62,746 nt of DNA from an uncultured Clostridium sp. (GCA_946553025.1 CAMNRM010000027.1:1-62746); one strand, 5' to 3'. Positions 15,445 through 24,756 are shown, counted from the first letter of the stretch. A program made the numbers and translations. The notes: a model not told the origin generated them from the sequence alone.

Positions 15445-16710
15445 CTACATAAAAGATAAATTTAAAGAAATCGGATTGCTTATTTGCTTATGTTCATCCT
15501 TATTTATTTCAGGGAATTTTTGAAAATCATCGCATGTCCAAAAACCATTCTTTTTTCTAAGTTCTACAATTTTAGGCGGAAAAAGACCTTCAGATTCTTC
15601 TTGCTTTTTCTGTAATTGTCTAAGGTCAGATTCTGGATGAATAAGGCGTTCTTTAATTATTTCACAATCTCCAAGTTCACAACCTATCCATTTACGTTTA
15701 AGCAGTTGTGCCACAGCAAAAGTAGTTCCGCTTCCTCCAAAAGGGTCAAAAACCGTATCGCCCTCATCTGTACTCATTGCTATTATTCTATCCATAAACT
15801 TTACGGAAAGCTCATTATATTTCCTATTTTTATCTCCTTTATGACGAACAGGATAAATATCTGTCCATACGTCAGAAACATTAACTCCTGACACATTCAT
15901 CTTATTTTTATAGCCGCCGTAATCTTTTAATTCTCCGCCACAATGACGGCATACCTGCAAGGGAATCCGCTGATTATGGAAAGTATTTGCTTTTCTTCCT
16001 TTAACAAAAGATAGCAAACCATAATGTGCCGGATAAAGCCGGTTTTGGATAGGAAGACTAAATTTCATATCCACCGCAATCCACGCCCAAAAGGTAAGCG
16101 TTTCTGCCAAATAAGAGGCAATATAAGTGCACCATTTAGGAATATTATAGACGAAAATCCTTCCTCCAGGTTTTAATAATCTAACGCATTCATCCAGCCA
16201 TTGATAGGTCCAGTTTATATATTGGGACATCGTTAAATGATCATTAATGCCAGAATCATAGGCTTTGTTTAAATTAAATGGCGGATCGGCAAATACCAAA
16301 TCCACACATTCCTGCGGAAGACTGCGCATAACTTCAATACAATCGCCATGATAAAGCTGACCATATTCATTCTCATAATATGGATGCAATGTACTGGATT
16401 TATCCGGTTTCTTTATTTCTTCAGGTTCCAGAAGTGCAGCAATATTCTTAATATTTTCAAAGTAAGAACTCCTATAGGCTAATGGGATTCGCCCCATAGC
16501 AAGCTCGATTTCCAGTTCAGACATGTTAAGAAAATCATAAATGGCTTCTTTAAAATTTTCGTCGGAAGGAATGTATGAAGTCTGCTTTAAACCTTCTATA
16601 TCTGCTTTTTTTATTTTTCTCCCCCGGAAAAACAAATACAATTCGTTCAAATCCATGCCCTGATTTTCTGCTTTGCTTAAAAGTAAATCAAATATCGAAA
16701 AGAACTGCAT
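15445..16710 (-). CDS. DNA methyltransferase of a type II restriction-modification system
   Basis: A 421-residue beta-class amino-methyltransferase. The catalytic motif DPPF is at residues 142-145 (after LYHGDCIEVMRSLP), and the SAM-binding motif FDPFGGSGTT comes later near 320, so the order is catalytic before SAM-binding. DPPF favours N6-adenine, though N4-cytosine is not excluded. A CxxC segment (CRHCGGEL) lies in the target-recognition region. The first 100 residues are a helical extension. It is divergent from the controller and nuclease genes, with a 98-bp shared promoter region. Its job is to protect the host at the site cut by the neighbouring nuclease. Confidence 0.88.
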   Translation of the reverse strand: MQFFSIFDLLLSKAENQGMDLNELYLFFRGRKIKKADIEGLKQTSYIPSDENFKEAIYDFLNMSELEIELAMGRIPLAYRSSYFENIKNIAALLEPEEIKKPDKSSTLHPYYENEYGQLYHGDCIEVMRSLPQECVDLVFADPPFNLNKAYDSGINDHLTMSQYINWTYQWLDECVRLLKPGGRIFVYNIPKWCTYIASYLAETLTFWAWIAVDMKFSLPIQNRLYPAHYGLLSFVKGRKANTFHNQRIPLQVCRHCGGELKDYGGYKNKMNVSGVNVSDVWTDIYPVRHKGDKNRKYNELSVKFMDRIIAMSTDEGDTVFDPFGGSGTTFAVAQLLKRKWIGCELGDCEIIKERLIHPESDLRQLQKKQEESEGLFPPKIVELRKKNGFWTCDDFQKFPEINKDEHKQISNPISLNLSFM

Positions 16711-16737
16711 GGTTAAAAACCTCCAATGTCACTCATC

Positions 16738-16756
16738 GTCTGTAGACTTATCGTCT
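16738..16756. promoter_or_regulatory. C-box-like operator of the restriction-modification system
   Basis: Two overlapping dyads are visible: GTCT-N2-AGAC at 16738-16747 and AGAC-N5-GTCT at 16744-16756. They lie just upstream of a plus-strand TATAAC box (16765-16770). GACT/AGTC-type dyads at this place are the usual target of controller (C) proteins. Confidence 0.6.
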
Positions 16757-16808
16757 TGTTTCAGTATAACATGAGAAGTACAATAAGTCAATCAAAGAGG
16801 AAAATACC

Positions 16809-17039
16809 ATGACCTATTCAAACTCACTCCGAGAAATTTTAGCAAATAACATGCGTATGCTTCGGGCTAAGGAAAATATATCACAAGAAGATTTTGCCGA
16901 CAAATGCGGCCTTCACCGAACCTATATTTCTGATGTTGAGCGATGTAATCGAAATATATCGATTGATAACATCGAGCGCATTGCAGAGGCATTTGAGATA
17001 AGCGCATCCGAATTACTAAAGGAGAATCTGTTATGCTGA
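16809..17039 (+). CDS. XRE-family controller protein of the restriction-modification system
   Basis: A 76-residue helix-turn-helix protein: NMRMLRAKENISQEDFADKCGLHRTYISDVERCNRNIS, then a helix ending SELLKENLL. Size, fold and location between methyltransferase and nuclease fit a C protein that delays nuclease synthesis until DNA is methylated. AGAGG lies 8 nt before ATG 16809. It overlaps the nuclease start by 7 nt, so the nuclease depends on its translation. It probably binds the dyads at 16738-16756 and controls both directions. Confidence 0.85.
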   Translation: MTYSNSLREILANNMRMLRAKENISQEDFADKCGLHRTYISDVERCNRNISIDNIERIAEAFEISASELLKENLLC

Positions 17040-17668
17040 TTGTAAAAAAATATATTTCCCCTCTTGCCAAAAAACTTATAAAAAATGATCCTTTAGTCAA
17101 ACAGGCATATGATGAAATTGCTGATTCCATTGTGCGCAATGTTTCACCCGGACAAGATATTTTTATTTTAAATAACACAAAGAAAAGCGCTAATGGCGTT
17201 GGACCAGTTAAAGAGCGATGTTATGAACTGCTTGAAAATACCTACGGCTGGTTTCGTGAAAAACCACTCCACTATTTTCATAACGATGCAAAAAAAGGCG
17301 GCCCTATCGATGTTTATAAGGAGTTTTCTAAAAATCAGCACATCATTAGAGTTGGTTTAGAGTTTGAAACCGGAAATATTTCTTCCGCACATCGCTCAAT
17401 GAACAAACTATGTGTTGGCCTATGCAAGAACGAACTTGACATTGCTTTTCTAATGCTGCCTGTATTGGATACATCATATTATTTAACCGACAGAGTAGCT
17501 AATTATGAAGAATTATTTCCCTATTTAGAACCGCTTTTACATCATTATCCATTTGTTGTATTTGGTTTTGGTGCCGAACGCTATGATAAAAATGCCGTAT
17601 TGCTTCCTAAAGGAAAAGATGGCATGTCTTTGCGGACAATCCGAAAATGGAAAACAAAAAATACATAA
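17033..17668 (+). CDS. type II restriction endonuclease, BglII/BstYI-like
   Basis: A 211-residue protein. The putative metal site is an Asp (PID, residue 93) followed by Glu110 and Glu112 in RVGLEFETGN, close in form to the D...ExQ/E pattern of the BamHI-BglII-BstYI group, with the GNxS turn and a following helix (HRSMNKL). These enzymes cut sites containing GATC, but the specificity here is not known. ATG 17033 is preceded by AGGAG at 8 nt and overlaps the controller stop. The call depends on the gene neighbourhood as much as on the motif. Confidence 0.72.
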   Translation: MLIVKKYISPLAKKLIKNDPLVKQAYDEIADSIVRNVSPGQDIFILNNTKKSANGVGPVKERCYELLENTYGWFREKPLHYFHNDAKKGGPIDVYKEFSKNQHIIRVGLEFETGNISSAHRSMNKLCVGLCKNELDIAFLMLPVLDTSYYLTDRVANYEELFPYLEPLLHHYPFVVFGFGAERYDKNAVLLPKGKDGMSLRTIRKWKTKNT

Positions 17669-17703
17669 AACTTTTGAGGCTTCTATCATCCGTCCCGTGC
17701 CCA

Positions 17704-20277
17704 TCACTTTAACTGCTGCCCCGCCTTCCTCCAGGCCCCCGGCGGCACGCCCTCGGCCTGTTTAAAGCTGCGGAAAAAGCTTTTTGTCGTCCCATACCCG
17801 GACAATTCGGCAATCTCTTCCATCTTTTTATCCGTTTCCAGAAGATAGCGCTTGGCCCGTTCCAGCCGCAGGCCGTTGACAATATCGATAAATTTCCTCC
17901 CCGTCAATTGTTTCACGGTCCGCGACAAATGCTCCGGTGAAATTTCAAAATGCTCTGCACACATCGAAAGAGAAAAATCAGGATTTTGATAGCCCTCCTC
18001 AATTACCTGCAAAATCCGCCCTTTTAATTCCTGTTCACCTCCGGTTTCGCTCCGCGCCTCACAGAGTACGGCCAAAAGCTTTCCAAGGGCTGAACATGCA
18101 TCGGGAAGGGTGGTGCTGCTTAATATCCCGGCAACCATATCCTGGCATACTTCTGCTGTTTCCTCTGCTGCATTCGACTGCTCCACAACCCGCATTGCCA
18201 TATCGGATAAAAGCATATGAATCCCTCTGCCCTCCTCCACAGAAATCCCCTGTGCTAAAATCCCGCGGTAGAAGTCCTTGAGCAAATCCCGGCAGCCCTC
18301 CCCATCCTTTTGGCAAAGCCGTCCCCAAATCTGCTTTTCCAGACGGCTGGTGCAGGACTTTTTCTCGAAAAAACCGCCTTCTCTCTCCCCCTGTTTAATC
18401 CTCTCATAACTGATGAATGAAGGTCTGCCCAGGATAAATCCATAGTCTAACGCCTGTTTTGCCTGTTTAAGACTTTGATTTAACTCCCTGATTTCATCGC
18501 AGGGCAAGCCCAGTCCGATGGAAATGGTCATCTGCAGTTCACGCTGTAAATATTCCATCATCTCCTGCAAAAGCCGTTCCAAATAAGCACACAATTCCCC
18601 GTTCACTTCATCCGCGCAGCAAGCCTGCTCATCCCTTCCTTTCCCATCTTCCGCCAGATTAATCACCAGATAAATCTGCTCTGCATCCGCAGATACCGGA
18701 AAAGCAGGTCCTATGGGAGCTAAATATTCCTGCGCCACATTTTTTAATACAAACAGCCGAAGATCCCGTTCCTCCGCAGAGATGAATTTCCACGCATTTT
18801 CCCTTCCCTCTGCCTGCAATTCCCGTCCTGCTATATTTATTTCATTTATTGCGTTTGTTCTATTTATTACATTTGTTTCATTTATTGTGTTTGTTCCATT
18901 TATTACGTTTATTGCGTTTGTTCCATTTGTCAGATTTTCTTCCACCCGCACAGCCGCCAGACAAAACTTCGGATAGGGAAAAACAATGCCCATGCTGCAA
19001 AGCTTTTCTTCCATCTCCTCCCCGTCCCGCCAATACCCGCCAATCAGCTGAAGCAATATCCCCTCCCCCAGCCGTTCCCGGTTTTTTATCAGCTTACGGG
19101 ACGCGGAATCAAATGCCAGCCTTGTGCTGTTGTATTGCAATTCCAGTTCCTCATATTTTTGCTTTAAACGGGAAATCCCGGATTGAATATACTCCAGTTC
19201 ATTTCCATGTTCTGCGCCCTCCCCAAGCCCAATCGCTTCGATATGCGCCGTAAGCTGCCGGATAGGCTTATAATTCCACACAGCCAGAAAAAAACAGGCC
19301 GGAATCCCCAGAAGAAGATAGAAAAACAAACCCAGACGCATCGGACTTACCGCCTCATGAGTCTGCTCCGCAATCGGTGCATAGGAGATCAATGTTTCGT
19401 AAATCCAGCCCGTTTTCTCTGCATTCAGCCTGGTTAAAAGGTAACGCCCATCTAAAATTTCCTGATAATCCTGTGCATTCCTTTCAACTTCCCCATTATC
19501 CTTGTCAATATCTTTACTGCCTTCCTCAACTTCCCCAATATCTTTTTCAAATTCCTCCCTTGGAAAACCTTCACCGTAAGCACTATACAATTCTTCCCCG
19601 TTATCGGCACGCCAAATCGTGGTTTTTCCCATCCCGGACATGGGCAGAATCATTTCGTCCATCCATTCCTTTTTCAGCAGAACCACCAGCTTTGCCGCTT
19701 TCCCTTCACGGTTTCCCATACTGTGTCCAATTTCATAAAAATAGGCAATGTTTTCCGTCCTCTTTGCCCCATTCTTCATCCACGCCACAGGCAGAAAAAA
19801 ACTTCCCTTCTGCCGCAGAAGTTCCCTCCCCCGGCTCTGCATCTGCGCATCCTCAAAACTCCACTCCATCCGATAAAAATCTTCTTCCCGGTAAAAACCG
19901 TTGGCATTGGCAATGCGCCCGCTGTTCTCATAAAACAAGTAAATATCTTCAACAAACGGATGATCCGTGTAATGCCTGCGGATACTCTGCAAAAGCTTCG
20001 TCGCACTCTCCCGGTCATAACGGCTCAGCTGACTGCCCACAAAAGGAAAATACTGAACATACGGCTCCTGGGCAATGGCAAGGCACATCTTCCGCACCGC
20101 CTCCACCTGCTCATCCACCGCAAGCATGGTCTGATGCATCACTGCCGTCTGCCTTTCCCTGTATAATTCCTTAAATTTCTCTTCGGTCTGCCGCTGGATC
20201 GCCAGGTAAACTAAAAGAAAAACCGCCAAAACCAGAAAATACGAGCCAATCATCCAGCACTTTACCTTCTTTTTCAT
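17704..20277 (-). CDS. membrane-bound AraC-family regulator of the polysaccharide transporter
   Basis: An 857-residue sensor-regulator. There is a transmembrane helix near residues 8-28, a large extracellular sensor of about 290 residues (cache-like), and a second helix (GLFFYLLLGIPACFFLAVW). A cytoplasmic linker follows, and a C-terminal AraC double helix-turn-helix (FSLSMCAEHFEISPEHLSRTVKQ, then MEEIAELSGYGTTKSFFRSFK). Such proteins sense sugars outside and switch on the adjacent LplABC-type transporter. Odd feature: near the middle is an Asn-Ile-rich low-complexity run (INGTNTINETNVINRTNAIN), encoded by short degenerate repeats at about 18840-18935. Start supported by AAAGGAA. Confidence 0.85.
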   Translation of the reverse strand: MKKKVKCWMIGSYFLVLAVFLLVYLAIQRQTEEKFKELYRERQTAVMHQTMLAVDEQVEAVRKMCLAIAQEPYVQYFPFVGSQLSRYDRESATKLLQSIRRHYTDHPFVEDIYLFYENSGRIANANGFYREEDFYRMEWSFEDAQMQSRGRELLRQKGSFFLPVAWMKNGAKRTENIAYFYEIGHSMGNREGKAAKLVVLLKKEWMDEMILPMSGMGKTTIWRADNGEELYSAYGEGFPREEFEKDIGEVEEGSKDIDKDNGEVERNAQDYQEILDGRYLLTRLNAEKTGWIYETLISYAPIAEQTHEAVSPMRLGLFFYLLLGIPACFFLAVWNYKPIRQLTAHIEAIGLGEGAEHGNELEYIQSGISRLKQKYEELELQYNSTRLAFDSASRKLIKNRERLGEGILLQLIGGYWRDGEEMEEKLCSMGIVFPYPKFCLAAVRVEENLTNGTNAINVINGTNTINETNVINRTNAINEINIAGRELQAEGRENAWKFISAEERDLRLFVLKNVAQEYLAPIGPAFPVSADAEQIYLVINLAEDGKGRDEQACCADEVNGELCAYLERLLQEMMEYLQRELQMTISIGLGLPCDEIRELNQSLKQAKQALDYGFILGRPSFISYERIKQGEREGGFFEKKSCTSRLEKQIWGRLCQKDGEGCRDLLKDFYRGILAQGISVEEGRGIHMLLSDMAMRVVEQSNAAEETAEVCQDMVAGILSSTTLPDACSALGKLLAVLCEARSETGGEQELKGRILQVIEEGYQNPDFSLSMCAEHFEISPEHLSRTVKQLTGRKFIDIVNGLRLERAKRYLLETDKKMEEIAELSGYGTTKSFFRSFKQAEGVPPGAWRKAGQQLK

Positions 20278-20299
20278 TTCCTTTCCCCGCCTTTTCGTT

Positions 20300-20475
20300 G
20301 CTTTTTTCCCGAATACGTCTGATCATTCCTGCAAAATTCATCACGCATATACCAATGATCATTCCCGCAAAAGTCATCATCCCCTGCAGTCAATAACTCC
20401 ATTATAATCGATCCTGCAATTTTCGTCTATTTTTGTTTAAGCCAAATAATAAACTGACTAAGCCAAATAATAAAC
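20300..20475. repeat. short direct repeats between binding-protein and regulator genes
   Basis: GATCATTCCTGCAAAA near 20321 recurs as GATCATTCCCGCAAAA near 20354, and TAAGCCAAATAATAAAC occurs at 20438-20454 and 20459-20475 (21-nt period). The 20278-20560 gap otherwise shows no gene. The repeats may serve regulator binding or be simple slippage products. Confidence 0.4.
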
Positions 20476-20560
20476 CAAAACAACACCCGGAAAGGACTGC
20501 TGCAAGATCTGCACCAGCCCTGTTTCCTACATTTCTATTCTATCCTGACCATCGTCATTT

Positions 20561-22312
20561 CTATTCTTTCCCAACCATTTTCAATCTCTCCTGCAGCCGG
20601 TCATAAGCCGCCTGTTTAATCTCTATCGCCCGGTCAATATTCATGCTTTTAATGGTTTCCACGAACTTATCATAGTTATCAAAGCTTTCCGTTCCCAAAA
20701 TATAGCGGATGGCATTTTCATCCCGATAGGTTTCAATATCACTCATAATCGCGGCAAATTCTGCCCCTTCCTCCGGGGTCATGCTCACCGTCAGCGGATA
20801 ACGGTCATTAAAATCTGTGTCATCCCATTTTGCCGAGGCTTCCTGCTGTGCCGGCCATTTCCACATGCGGACGGCGTAGACATCATCGCTCTGCTTATAG
20901 GCTTCCATCTGTGCCACCATGGCATATTTGCCGATCGCTACATCCACGGATAATCCATCAGGATCGTGCAGCACCTGATCCGTAAAATGCGGTGTTTTGT
21001 CCTCGCCCAGTTCATAGCTGACACCTTCCACACCCCAGTTTAACAGCATATCGCCCTCATCGCTGTAATGGTAATCCAGCCATTTGCAGGCCGAATCAAT
21101 GTCCTTACAGGAAGAAGTAATAGCCACTCCGATACCAATAAAGGGGAAGTTGCTGGCATTATTAAACTTTGGCCTACTTCCCTTTTCCACCACCGGGAAC
21201 CGCACGCCGCCTACCTTGGAATCGTCATCGCCAAGTGCAGAGATATATACGCCCATCCCCGCGCCCAGGCCGGAATGCCAGACACCTGCCCTGCCGGAGG
21301 TAATTAACGCATCGTGCTCCTTGTCCCCGTAGGTGGCAAACTCCGGCGCAATCAGTCCTTCATCGTACCAATTCGCCATTGTCTGTAAATATTCCTTAAA
21401 ATCCGCCTCCATCGGCCCGAACTTTACCACGCCGTCCTGTACATAAAAATCATAATCCAGCCCGTCCCAGGCATTGGCTAAGGTGCGGACAATGCTGCTT
21501 CGGGTGGAAAGCTTGCGGGAAACCATGGGGATAATCTCCTCGCCGCTTTCATTCGTCCCCTTTTCCTTAAATGCGGTTAAAACCTGATGCCACTCCTCGA
21601 TCGTTTCCGGTTCCTCAAGTCCCAGCTCCTTAAGCCAGTCTTTGCGGATCTGGTCGCCGCGGATACATATGATTTTCGGGTCATCCGTATAATAAGGATA
21701 GAGATTGGGGAAACAGTAAATATTTCCGCTGTCCGTCATCATCGCCGCTTCCACCTCCGGGTGCTCGTCCAGAAAACCGCGCAGGTTCGGACAGTTTTCG
21801 GCAATTAATTCATTCAGCCGCAGAATCACCCCGTCCTCAATCATCTTGTCCGCGCCGCCGGATACCTTATTGCCCCAGTCATAATAAATCATATCGGGAT
21901 ATTCCCCGCTTGCCAGCAAAAGACTGAATGCATCGGCCTCCTGCCCAATCGGCGGATGGATAAATTCCACCGAAATCCCCGTATTCTTTGCCATCTCCTG
22001 ATAGCAGAGGATATTGGCATAATTATCCGTCGTCGGGGCAATGCGGGAGGAATCCATATTGGTCCAGTAGGTAAGGCTTGCCGCACCATTTGCGTCCTGA
22101 TTTGCACCACCCTCTGCGCTGCCTCCCGCTCCGGTTTCACCTCCCGCACTCTGCCCGGATGCCCCCGAAGCATTGGCCGAACCGCCGCTGCCTGCATTAG
22201 AGGCGCAGCCTCCCATCAGCCCTGCCGTAAGGCAAAACGCCGTAAGAAAACAGGCCGTTCGTTTCATTTGTTTTCTTCTGTTGGTTTTCGCATTTTCTGT
22301 TGCTTTTCGCAT
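20561..22312 (-). CDS. extracellular sugar-binding lipoprotein, LplA/YtcQ type
   Basis: A solute-binding protein of about 583 residues. After a basic stretch and a hydrophobic segment the lipobox LMGGC places the anchoring Cys at residue 36. A Ser/Gly/Ala-rich tether leads to SLTYWTN and then a family 1-type periplasmic fold (for example PDMIYYDWGNK and GVWHSGLGAGMG). The size is typical of binding proteins paired with LplB/LplC permeases for pectin- or hemicellulose-derived oligosaccharides. The start at 22312 has GGAGG 8 nt upstream; 22327 is the alternative. It lies last of the three transporter genes, with a truncated repeat element between it and the preceding permease. Confidence 0.85.
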   Translation of the reverse strand: MRKATENAKTNRRKQMKRTACFLTAFCLTAGLMGGCASNAGSGGSANASGASGQSAGGETGAGGSAEGGANQDANGAASLTYWTNMDSSRIAPTTDNYANILCYQEMAKNTGISVEFIHPPIGQEADAFSLLLASGEYPDMIYYDWGNKVSGGADKMIEDGVILRLNELIAENCPNLRGFLDEHPEVEAAMMTDSGNIYCFPNLYPYYTDDPKIICIRGDQIRKDWLKELGLEEPETIEEWHQVLTAFKEKGTNESGEEIIPMVSRKLSTRSSIVRTLANAWDGLDYDFYVQDGVVKFGPMEADFKEYLQTMANWYDEGLIAPEFATYGDKEHDALITSGRAGVWHSGLGAGMGVYISALGDDDSKVGGVRFPVVEKGSRPKFNNASNFPFIGIGVAITSSCKDIDSACKWLDYHYSDEGDMLLNWGVEGVSYELGEDKTPHFTDQVLHDPDGLSVDVAIGKYAMVAQMEAYKQSDDVYAVRMWKWPAQQEASAKWDDTDFNDRYPLTVSMTPEEGAEFAAIMSDIETYRDENAIRYILGTESFDNYDKFVETIKSMNIDRAIEIKQAAYDRLQERLKMVGKE

Positions 22313-22344
22313 TCCTTTTTCCTCCATTTTTCTTTCTACTCCTT

Positions 22345-22392
22345 GTTACTGTTCAGGGGGTTGCGCAGGCGGGGCATGTTCCGTGAGGAATC
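22345..22392. mobile_element. truncated copy of the dispersed structured element (copy C)
   Basis: The left arm only: GTTACTGTTCAGGGGG, then GCAGGCGGGGCATGTTCC and GTGAGGAATC, matching the left third of the complete element at 37538. It stops at the stop codon of the upstream permease gene. Confidence 0.65.
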
Positions 22393-23279
22393 TATTCCTT
22401 AACTGCTCCCACCATAACGCCCTTGACAAAATGCTTCTGCAGCATGGGATAAATCACCAGGATCGGTACGGTTGATACAATAATGGTTGCATATTTAATC
22501 ACTTCTCCAATTACCACGCTCTCCCCGGAAGAATCTGCGCTTCCCGCGGACATGCTCTCAAAAGAGTTGCCGATTAAAATTTCCCGAAGCACCAATTGCA
22601 GGGGATATTTTTCCCTGGACTGAATATACATCAATGCCTGATACCACTGATTCCAGTGCGCCACGCCGTAATACAGCACCAGCACGGCTATCGTGGACTT
22701 AATCAGCGGAACGACAATCCGAAATAAAATATCAAAATCATTTGCCCCTTCAAGAACCGCGGCCTCCTCCAGACTGTCCGGCAGACCTTCTATCGCCGTG
22801 CGCATAATCACCAGATTAAACACATTGATTGCCGTGGGAAGAATCATTGCCCAGCGGGAATCATAAAGTCCCAGTTCTTTAACCACAAGGAAACGGGGAA
22901 TAATACCGCTGTTAAAAAACATGGTAAAGACAATCATCATCGTCACGGGCTTTTTCAGCAGGAAGTGTTTTCTGGATACCGCATAGGCCGCCAGCAGGGT
23001 CAGCATAATATTTATCGCCGTTCCGCCAAACAGATTGATTAATGTCGTAGTATAGCCAGTAAAAATCGACCGATTCTTAAACACGGATCGATAACCCTCC
23101 AAACTAAACCCAAGAGGTTTCCACAAAAATCCTTTGTGCTTCACCAACTCCCACGGATCGCTGAATGAGGCAAAAATAACATATAAAAATGGGTAAAGGG
23201 CAAGCAGCATTAAGGCCAGCATAATTACCGTATTAAAACAGTCAAAAGGCTTTAATTTCACGTTTATTTTCCTATCCAT
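22392..23279 (-). CDS. ABC transporter permease, LplC/YtcP type
   Basis: A 295-residue inner-membrane protein with six predicted membrane helices, beginning DCFNTVIMLALMLLALYPFLYVIFA. It carries the EAA loop EEAAVLEGANDFDILFRIVVPLIKS that docks the shared ATPase. No ATPase gene is present locally, as is usual for this subfamily, which shares an MsmK-type ATPase encoded elsewhere. The start is uncertain: GTG at 23291 lies only 2 nt from GGGAG, so ATG 23279 is preferred. Together with the other permease it forms the channel for an oligosaccharide. Confidence 0.88.
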   Translation of the reverse strand: MDRKINVKLKPFDCFNTVIMLALMLLALYPFLYVIFASFSDPWELVKHKGFLWKPLGFSLEGYRSVFKNRSIFTGYTTTLINLFGGTAINIMLTLLAAYAVSRKHFLLKKPVTMMIVFTMFFNSGIIPRFLVVKELGLYDSRWAMILPTAINVFNLVIMRTAIEGLPDSLEEAAVLEGANDFDILFRIVVPLIKSTIAVLVLYYGVAHWNQWYQALMYIQSREKYPLQLVLREILIGNSFESMSAGSADSSGESVVIGEVIKYATIIVSTVPILVIYPMLQKHFVKGVMVGAVKE

Positions 23280-23384
23280 AGCTAGATTCACACTCCCGCT
23301 TTTATCTCGATTTTTCTTCCCGGTTTTTTACCTGGTTTTTCTTTGGTTCTTCATCCGAATATATCCAAATTTATCCAAATTTTC

Positions 23385-24293
23385 CTACCATAATCCATTC
23401 CCGCCAAGCTTTTTGCACAGCTTATTTGCCCCGACTAACAGGATGCAGTTGACACAGGAATTAAACAAATCCACGGCTGCCGAATAACTGAAATTGGACT
23501 CCAAAAGCCCCTTGCGATAGACAAAGGTAGAAATAATATCCGCCGTTTCATAGATGCTTTCACTGTACATTAACAGCACCTTATCCGCCCCGACCGTCAT
23601 CATTTTCCCCACACGCATAATAAACATAACCGTAATCGTCGTGGCAATGCAGGGCAGGGTAATATAAAGCATTTTCTTCAGCCGTCCCGCGCCGTCGATA
23701 GAGGCCGCCTCATAGAGCTGGCTGTCAATGGATGTAATCGCCGATAAATAGACTATCGAACCCCAGCCGATTTCCTGCCATATCCCTGAACCGACATAGA
23801 GCGGGCGGAAGGCATGACTGTCCATAAAAAAATTAAATTTCGTCCCCATAATCTGATTCACCAGCCCGTCCACGGCAAAAAAATTTCTAAGCAGGGCACA
23901 GACAATAACGATGGAAATAAAATGCGGAAGATAAGTAACCGTCTGTACCACCCGCTTAAACCCAGTATGATTGATTTCATTAATTAAAATCGCCAGGATA
24001 ATCGGTGCCGGAAAGCCAAAAAGGATATTTTCCACACTTAACACCAATGTATTGCGAATCAGCCGCCCGAAATAATAACTTCCAAAAAACGTTTTAAAAT
24101 GCTTCACCCCCACCCAGGGACTGTCCGCAATCCCTTTGGCAATGCTGAAATCCTTAAATGCAATCTGGGCGCTCAGCATTGGAATATAATGAAAAACCAC
24201 AAAATATGCCACAACCGGGAGGAGCATAAGGTAAATATATTTATTCTTCTGCACATCCCTTTTTATTCTCTTCACTATCGTTGTACTTCTCAC
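23385..24293 (-). CDS. ABC transporter permease, LplB type (probable GTG start)
   Basis: About 302 residues with six predicted membrane helices (first: YIYLMLLPVVAYFVVFHYIPM) and the EAA loop EAASIDGAGRLKKMLYITLP. It is the first gene of the transporter operon. An ATG at 24299 abuts the ribosome binding site GGGGAG without spacing, so GTG 24293 (6-nt gap) is the likelier start; an open frame to 24470 lacks family resemblance. The following 94-bp gap leads to the partner permease. The order permease-permease-binding protein-regulator is the reverse of the common regulator-first order. Confidence 0.85.
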   Translation of the reverse strand: MRSTTIVKRIKRDVQKNKYIYLMLLPVVAYFVVFHYIPMLSAQIAFKDFSIAKGIADSPWVGVKHFKTFFGSYYFGRLIRNTLVLSVENILFGFPAPIILAILINEINHTGFKRVVQTVTYLPHFISIVIVCALLRNFFAVDGLVNQIMGTKFNFFMDSHAFRPLYVGSGIWQEIGWGSIVYLSAITSIDSQLYEAASIDGAGRLKKMLYITLPCIATTITVMFIMRVGKMMTVGADKVLLMYSESIYETADIISTFVYRKGLLESNFSYSAAVDLFNSCVNCILLVGANKLCKKLGGNGLW

Positions 24294-24625
24294 CGTCATC
24301 TCCCCTTTCTGTCTTTCTCCGCTACGTGAACAGCAGCTTTTCTTCACATGCTTTTCCCGTAATCTGATTCTACTACCCGGCATTTGTGCTGTAAATTCCC
24401 AGTTTTTGATGGGAAATGACATTCTTTGATTCTCTTCTGCCAAAGGAAAACCACCAGTGAACACATGCAAACCGCAACCTGTCCTATTTTTTGATTATCA
24501 AATTTATGGAATTGTCTTTTACAAGCAATGCTGTTATGGTAAAAAGCAAAAGAACAGATAAAGGATGTTACGCAATGGACTGGCTTACACCATTTATGGA
24601 CGTGACAAACGAAAAAGATGCATTG

Positions 24626-24653
24626 ACAAAAAGAGTCCGGCTTTCCGGACTCT
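24626..24653 (-). terminator. terminator of the coiled-coil gene
   Basis: AGAGTCCGG (24632-24640) and CCGGACTCT (24645-24653) form a perfect 9-bp stem with a 4-nt loop. On the minus strand it is followed by TTTTTGTC, so it ends the 24757-25260 transcript. Confidence 0.8.
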
Positions 24654-24659
24654 CGCATT

Positions 24660-24701
24660 AAAATACAGTTATTAGAATACAGTTATTAAAATACAGTTAT
24701 C
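24660..24701. repeat. 14-nt tandem repeat, three copies
   Basis: Three consecutive 14-nt units of the form (A/G)AATACAGTTAT(T/C) lie directly behind the terminator. Confidence 0.7.
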
Positions 24702-24756
24702 ATTACAATAAAGCATAAAAACACAATTACAGTTACCATAAATATTCATTACAAAA

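Larger units (their letters stand above)
24294..24756. other. intergenic region between convergent/leader elements
   Basis: This stretch holds the presumed leader of the transporter operon (a weak minus-strand TTGTAA...TGATAA pair near 24485-24515), the terminator at 24626-24653 and a 14-nt triplicate at 24660-24701. A 28-codon plus-strand frame starting at 24574 runs through the terminator hairpin and is not counted as a gene. Confidence 0.5.

Noticed and set aside
19377-20174. Plus-strand open frame of 265 codons, His/Pro/Ser-rich
   Set aside because: Shadow of the AraC-family gene; composition is atypical and no start signal is visible.
20171-20380. Minus-strand frame of 69 codons overlapping the start of the AraC gene
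   Set aside because: Its repetitive Met-rich start comes from the short direct repeats at 20321-20370, and it overlaps the well-supported regulator.
24574-24660. Possible 28-codon plus-strand gene beginning MDWLTPFMDV
   Set aside because: It runs through the perfect hairpin that terminates the minus-strand gene, and its codons are set by that palindrome.
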